Shown: positions 18,443-20,375 of the stretch, in pieces
Numbering within the stretch: the first letter of the stretch is position 1
Layout of the letters: the number at the start of each line of letters is the position of its first letter
Notes under the pieces: generated by a model
The model's input: the letters and a program-made list of their open reading frames with translations, nothing else
What the model was told of the DNA's origin: nothing
The model's database searches: none
Virus record (IMG/VR): IMGVR_UViG_3300042402_003438
Location: 1 to 20,375 of that record
Strand: one strand, 5' to 3'
DNA from: a virus
DNA length: 20,375 nt
Made by a program: the position numbers and the translations under genes

Positions 18443-20375
18443 GCCTGGCTTTCAAAGTACTGCAACTGAATTTCAGACACAGGATTGGTAGCCGTTACCA
18501 ATGCAGTGAGCTGAATTGCCAGCAGTTCAGGACCGTTGGGGTAAACACCTTGCCCTGGAACAGCACTGGTTCCCACTTGTTTCACTGAACTCAGATCCAG
18601 TGTGCCCGAGTTGGTGGTACTGATTGGGATAGCAAACAGTCGTTCGCCACCGTTCAATTCACTGGTAATAGCAGCAACTGTGAGGTTTAGATCGTTGGCA
18701 GGTGTTGATCCTCCAATCACGTTGCCTAAAATTCTCAAGGTATCCGCAACAGCATATCCTGTGCCGGGATTCTGCACAGTGATTTGCACAGTGTTGTTGT
18801 TGTAAGTTGTGCCTGTTCGTGTCAACTGCACAGTGATGTTGGCACCCGATCCTGAACTGGATATCGCACCTGGAGTCAAGTTTGCAAATGTTCTAGTGCT
18901 AGAAAACGTTGGTTTTGTACCTGATTCAATAAGGCCACCTTCTGTGCCAAATGGAGATCCTGTAAGGCCACCAGTGGTTTCGTCGGTGTATGTAGGAGCA
19001 GTTGAAAACTCGCACAGGCTGGGCTGAAAGCCACCGCCCAGGTTGTTGATGCCAGCCCAGATAGTGTTGGCAGCATCAATGTTGCTGGGGTTCAAGATAC
19101 CTTCTACCAAATAACGACCGGCTGTGATGTTTATGATCATGTTTTTCATTGTGACTTGAGCTCGATTGATCAGGTCTCGGTCGCCTAGCTCTCCAATCAG
19201 GCCATTGCTGACACTGGGGCTTAGTCGCATACAAAATGCCACTTGTTTTTGTCCAATGGTTGCTGGTAAACCGTAGTTCACGCGGTTAAACGTAAACTGA
19301 TAACCTTCGTCACCATCAAAGTTGCCGTCCATGATCACTGAACTACCCCAGTGATTTACCAGTGGCGTACAAGTATTCGAGATCAAGATGACACCAGTGT
19401 TGGCAGCATGGCTAGCAGCGGCTGAGCTGGTAAAACTGCGGTTGGCTCCTTCTACCCATTGCGAAAATGTTGCTGCTCGTGTGCAACCAGTCAAATCATT
19501 GCCAGTCTTGCCCGAGTACTTGACGATTTCACTGTCGATCATCACATACACAGGATATGTCACGCTGGCTGCAGGATAGTCAGTGGCATCAACCAAAGTA
19601 ATAGTGGACTGGCTGCTGTCGATGGCACTGGCCAATCTGTTTACCGGTGTTTCGTTGATGGCTTCATATCGTGCAGGCAAGTTGCCTGAACGCATGTATG
19701 CTTCGTTGTTGATGTTGTTGTTGGGACGACGATGTGCTGGAATCATAACACCATCTTGGCCTCGAGCCATCCACTGCACATAGCCTGCACCGTACCACGA
19801 ATACTCTACACCCAACATCTGCATTTTGGTAGAGTCAAGAGTGTATCCGCTGGGACCTGTGCCATCCAATGGATCAATGTTGAAATCTGGCTGACGAACA
19901 CGAATTTCTTGTCGTAAACACATTTTTATACGGTTTTGATTTGACACTCCGCGATACACCGGTACCACAGTCATGCGTTGCTCGCCGGGAATACTAGTGA
20001 CAGTGTGTGTCATACCACGGATAACCACAATGTCTCCGTTGTTGAGTTGTTCTTGGAAACGACAAGTTTCGTTGCCTACCACCAAGTTGGATCCTACGCC
20101 CACTGATACTAGGCCGGCTACCTGGAATGTGGAACTGCGCTGTACTGCATTGATACTTTGGCCATCACATTCCCAATACAACCCGTTTTGGTCGTCAAAG
20201 ATACCAGCTCGAACGCTTGCTCCGTGCCAGGCTTCCACGTTTACACGAGGTTGTGATCCCAGTACCGGTGTGGTTGAACCCAGTGTGTCTTGTGCAGCAA
20301 CAGTAAAGCTGAGATCACTCAAAATGTCAGTGATCACATAACCTGGGTAGTTGTATCCTGAAGTTGTAACTCCCG
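18439..20375 (-). CDS. Large virion structural protein, 5' end beyond window
   Basis: About 645 residues are visible, open to the right edge; a GTG at 20337 is not the real start because the frame continues upstream with GVTTSGYNYPGY. Features: strand-rich, Gly/Thr/Asn-rich sequence without long helices; a segment VYVMIDSEIVKYSGKTG followed by LTGCTRAA (about 19470-19540), of a type recalled from marine T4-like virion proteins; a stretch VNHWGSSVIMDGNFDGDEGY; and near the C-terminus the module VQNPGTGYAVADTLRI followed by LGG-type loops (about 18660-18800), which recalls repeats in marine phage tail or fibre proteins. It ends QLQYFESQA. A baseplate, fibre or other surface protein is likely, but no T4 counterpart is assigned. 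Confidence 0.75.
   Translation of the reverse strand, partial: GVTTSGYNYPGYVITDILSDLSFTVAAQDTLGSTTPVLGSQPRVNVEAWHGASVRAGIFDDQNGLYWECDGQSINAVQRSSTFQVAGLVSVGVGSNLVVGNETCRFQEQLNNGDIVVIRGMTHTVTSIPGEQRMTVVPVYRGVSNQNRIKMCLRQEIRVRQPDFNIDPLDGTGPSGYTLDSTKMQMLGVEYSWYGAGYVQWMARGQDGVMIPAHRRPNNNINNEAYMRSGNLPARYEAINETPVNRLASAIDSSQSTITLVDATDYPAASVTYPVYVMIDSEIVKYSGKTGNDLTGCTRAATFSQWVEGANRSFTSSAAASHAANTGVILISNTCTPLVNHWGSSVIMDGNFDGDEGYQFTFNRVNYGLPATIGQKQVAFCMRLSPSVSNGLIGELGDRDLINRAQVTMKNMIINITAGRYLVEGILNPSNIDAANTIWAGINNLGGGFQPSLCEFSTAPTYTDETTGGLTGSPFGTEGGLIESGTKPTFSSTRTFANLTPGAISSSGSGANITVQLTRTGTTYNNNTVQITVQNPGTGYAVADTLRILGNVIGGSTPANDLNLTVAAITSELNGGERLFAIPISTTNSGTLDLSSVKQVGTSAVPGQGVYPNGPELLAIQLTALVTATNPVSEIQLQYFESQA

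Noticed and set aside
18428-18448. GGCC-GTTTA-GGCC as a bidirectional terminator
   Set aside because: The stem is only four base pairs and has no T-run on either side.
20335-20337. GTG at 20337 as start of the right-edge virion gene
   Set aside because: The frame stays open to the window edge with sequence of the same character and there is no ribosome binding site before the GTG.

Overview
The window is a piece of a T4-like contractile-tailed phage (myovirus) genome, most likely from an aquatic phage related to the cyanophage/pelagiphage type of T4-like viruses. This rests on recognisable T4 structural proteins on both strands: sheath gp18, tube gp19, gp4 head-completion nuclease, small terminase gp16, neck gp13 and gp14, and gp15. 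It also rests on T4-type late promoters (TATAAATA and variants) in front of structural genes. Base composition looks mid-40s % GC by eye, higher than expected for a SAR11 phage. The host cannot be read from this window. No tRNA, integrase, insertion sequence or CRISPR array was seen, and coding density is nearly complete.

Layout: (a) 1-9181, minus strand, late virion block read right to left: sheath gp18 (1092 aa, unusually large), a hairpin terminator, tube gp19, a tube-fold baseplate protein, an unknown 121-aa protein, gp4, gp16, a 202-aa protein with a T4-style capsid-targeting N-terminus, and a 678+ residue Lys/Glu/Ala-rich protein that runs off the left edge. (b) 9231-9590, plus strand, a divergently transcribed zinc-ribbon/HNH-like gene that converges on and overlaps the next gene. 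(c) 9505-10630, minus, an early-type pair (P-loop dNMP-kinase-like and DexA-like exonuclease) behind a sigma70-like promoter. (d) 10614-13776, minus, gp13 sandwiched between two SGNH-fold proteins, with a SPASM-like radical SAM enzyme coupled to one of them. (e) 13785-15274, minus, two unknown genes behind a second sigma70-like promoter with the same hexamers. (f) 15280-18442, plus, gp14, gp15 and a Nudix hydrolase. (g) 18439-20375, minus, the C-terminal part of a large virion protein whose start lies beyond the right edge.

How it works together: the virion genes make the tail tube and sheath, their initiator and cap (tube-fold protein, gp15), the head-tail neck (gp13/gp14), and head completion and packaging (gp4, gp16). 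The early-type genes fit nucleotide recycling (exonuclease, NMP kinase, Nudix). The radical SAM and SGNH enzymes look like an accessory modification cassette wrapped around a neck gene.

Main points for a second look: four late genes whose TATAAATA-type promoter abuts the ATG with no ribosome binding site (predicted leaderless mRNAs), against four with spaced promoters and good Shine-Dalgarno sites; gp15 with no ATG/GTG/TTG and an apparent AUU start; two matching early promoters; a candidate injected capsid protein; flagellin-hook-like inserts in the sheath; and the radical SAM/SGNH cassette.
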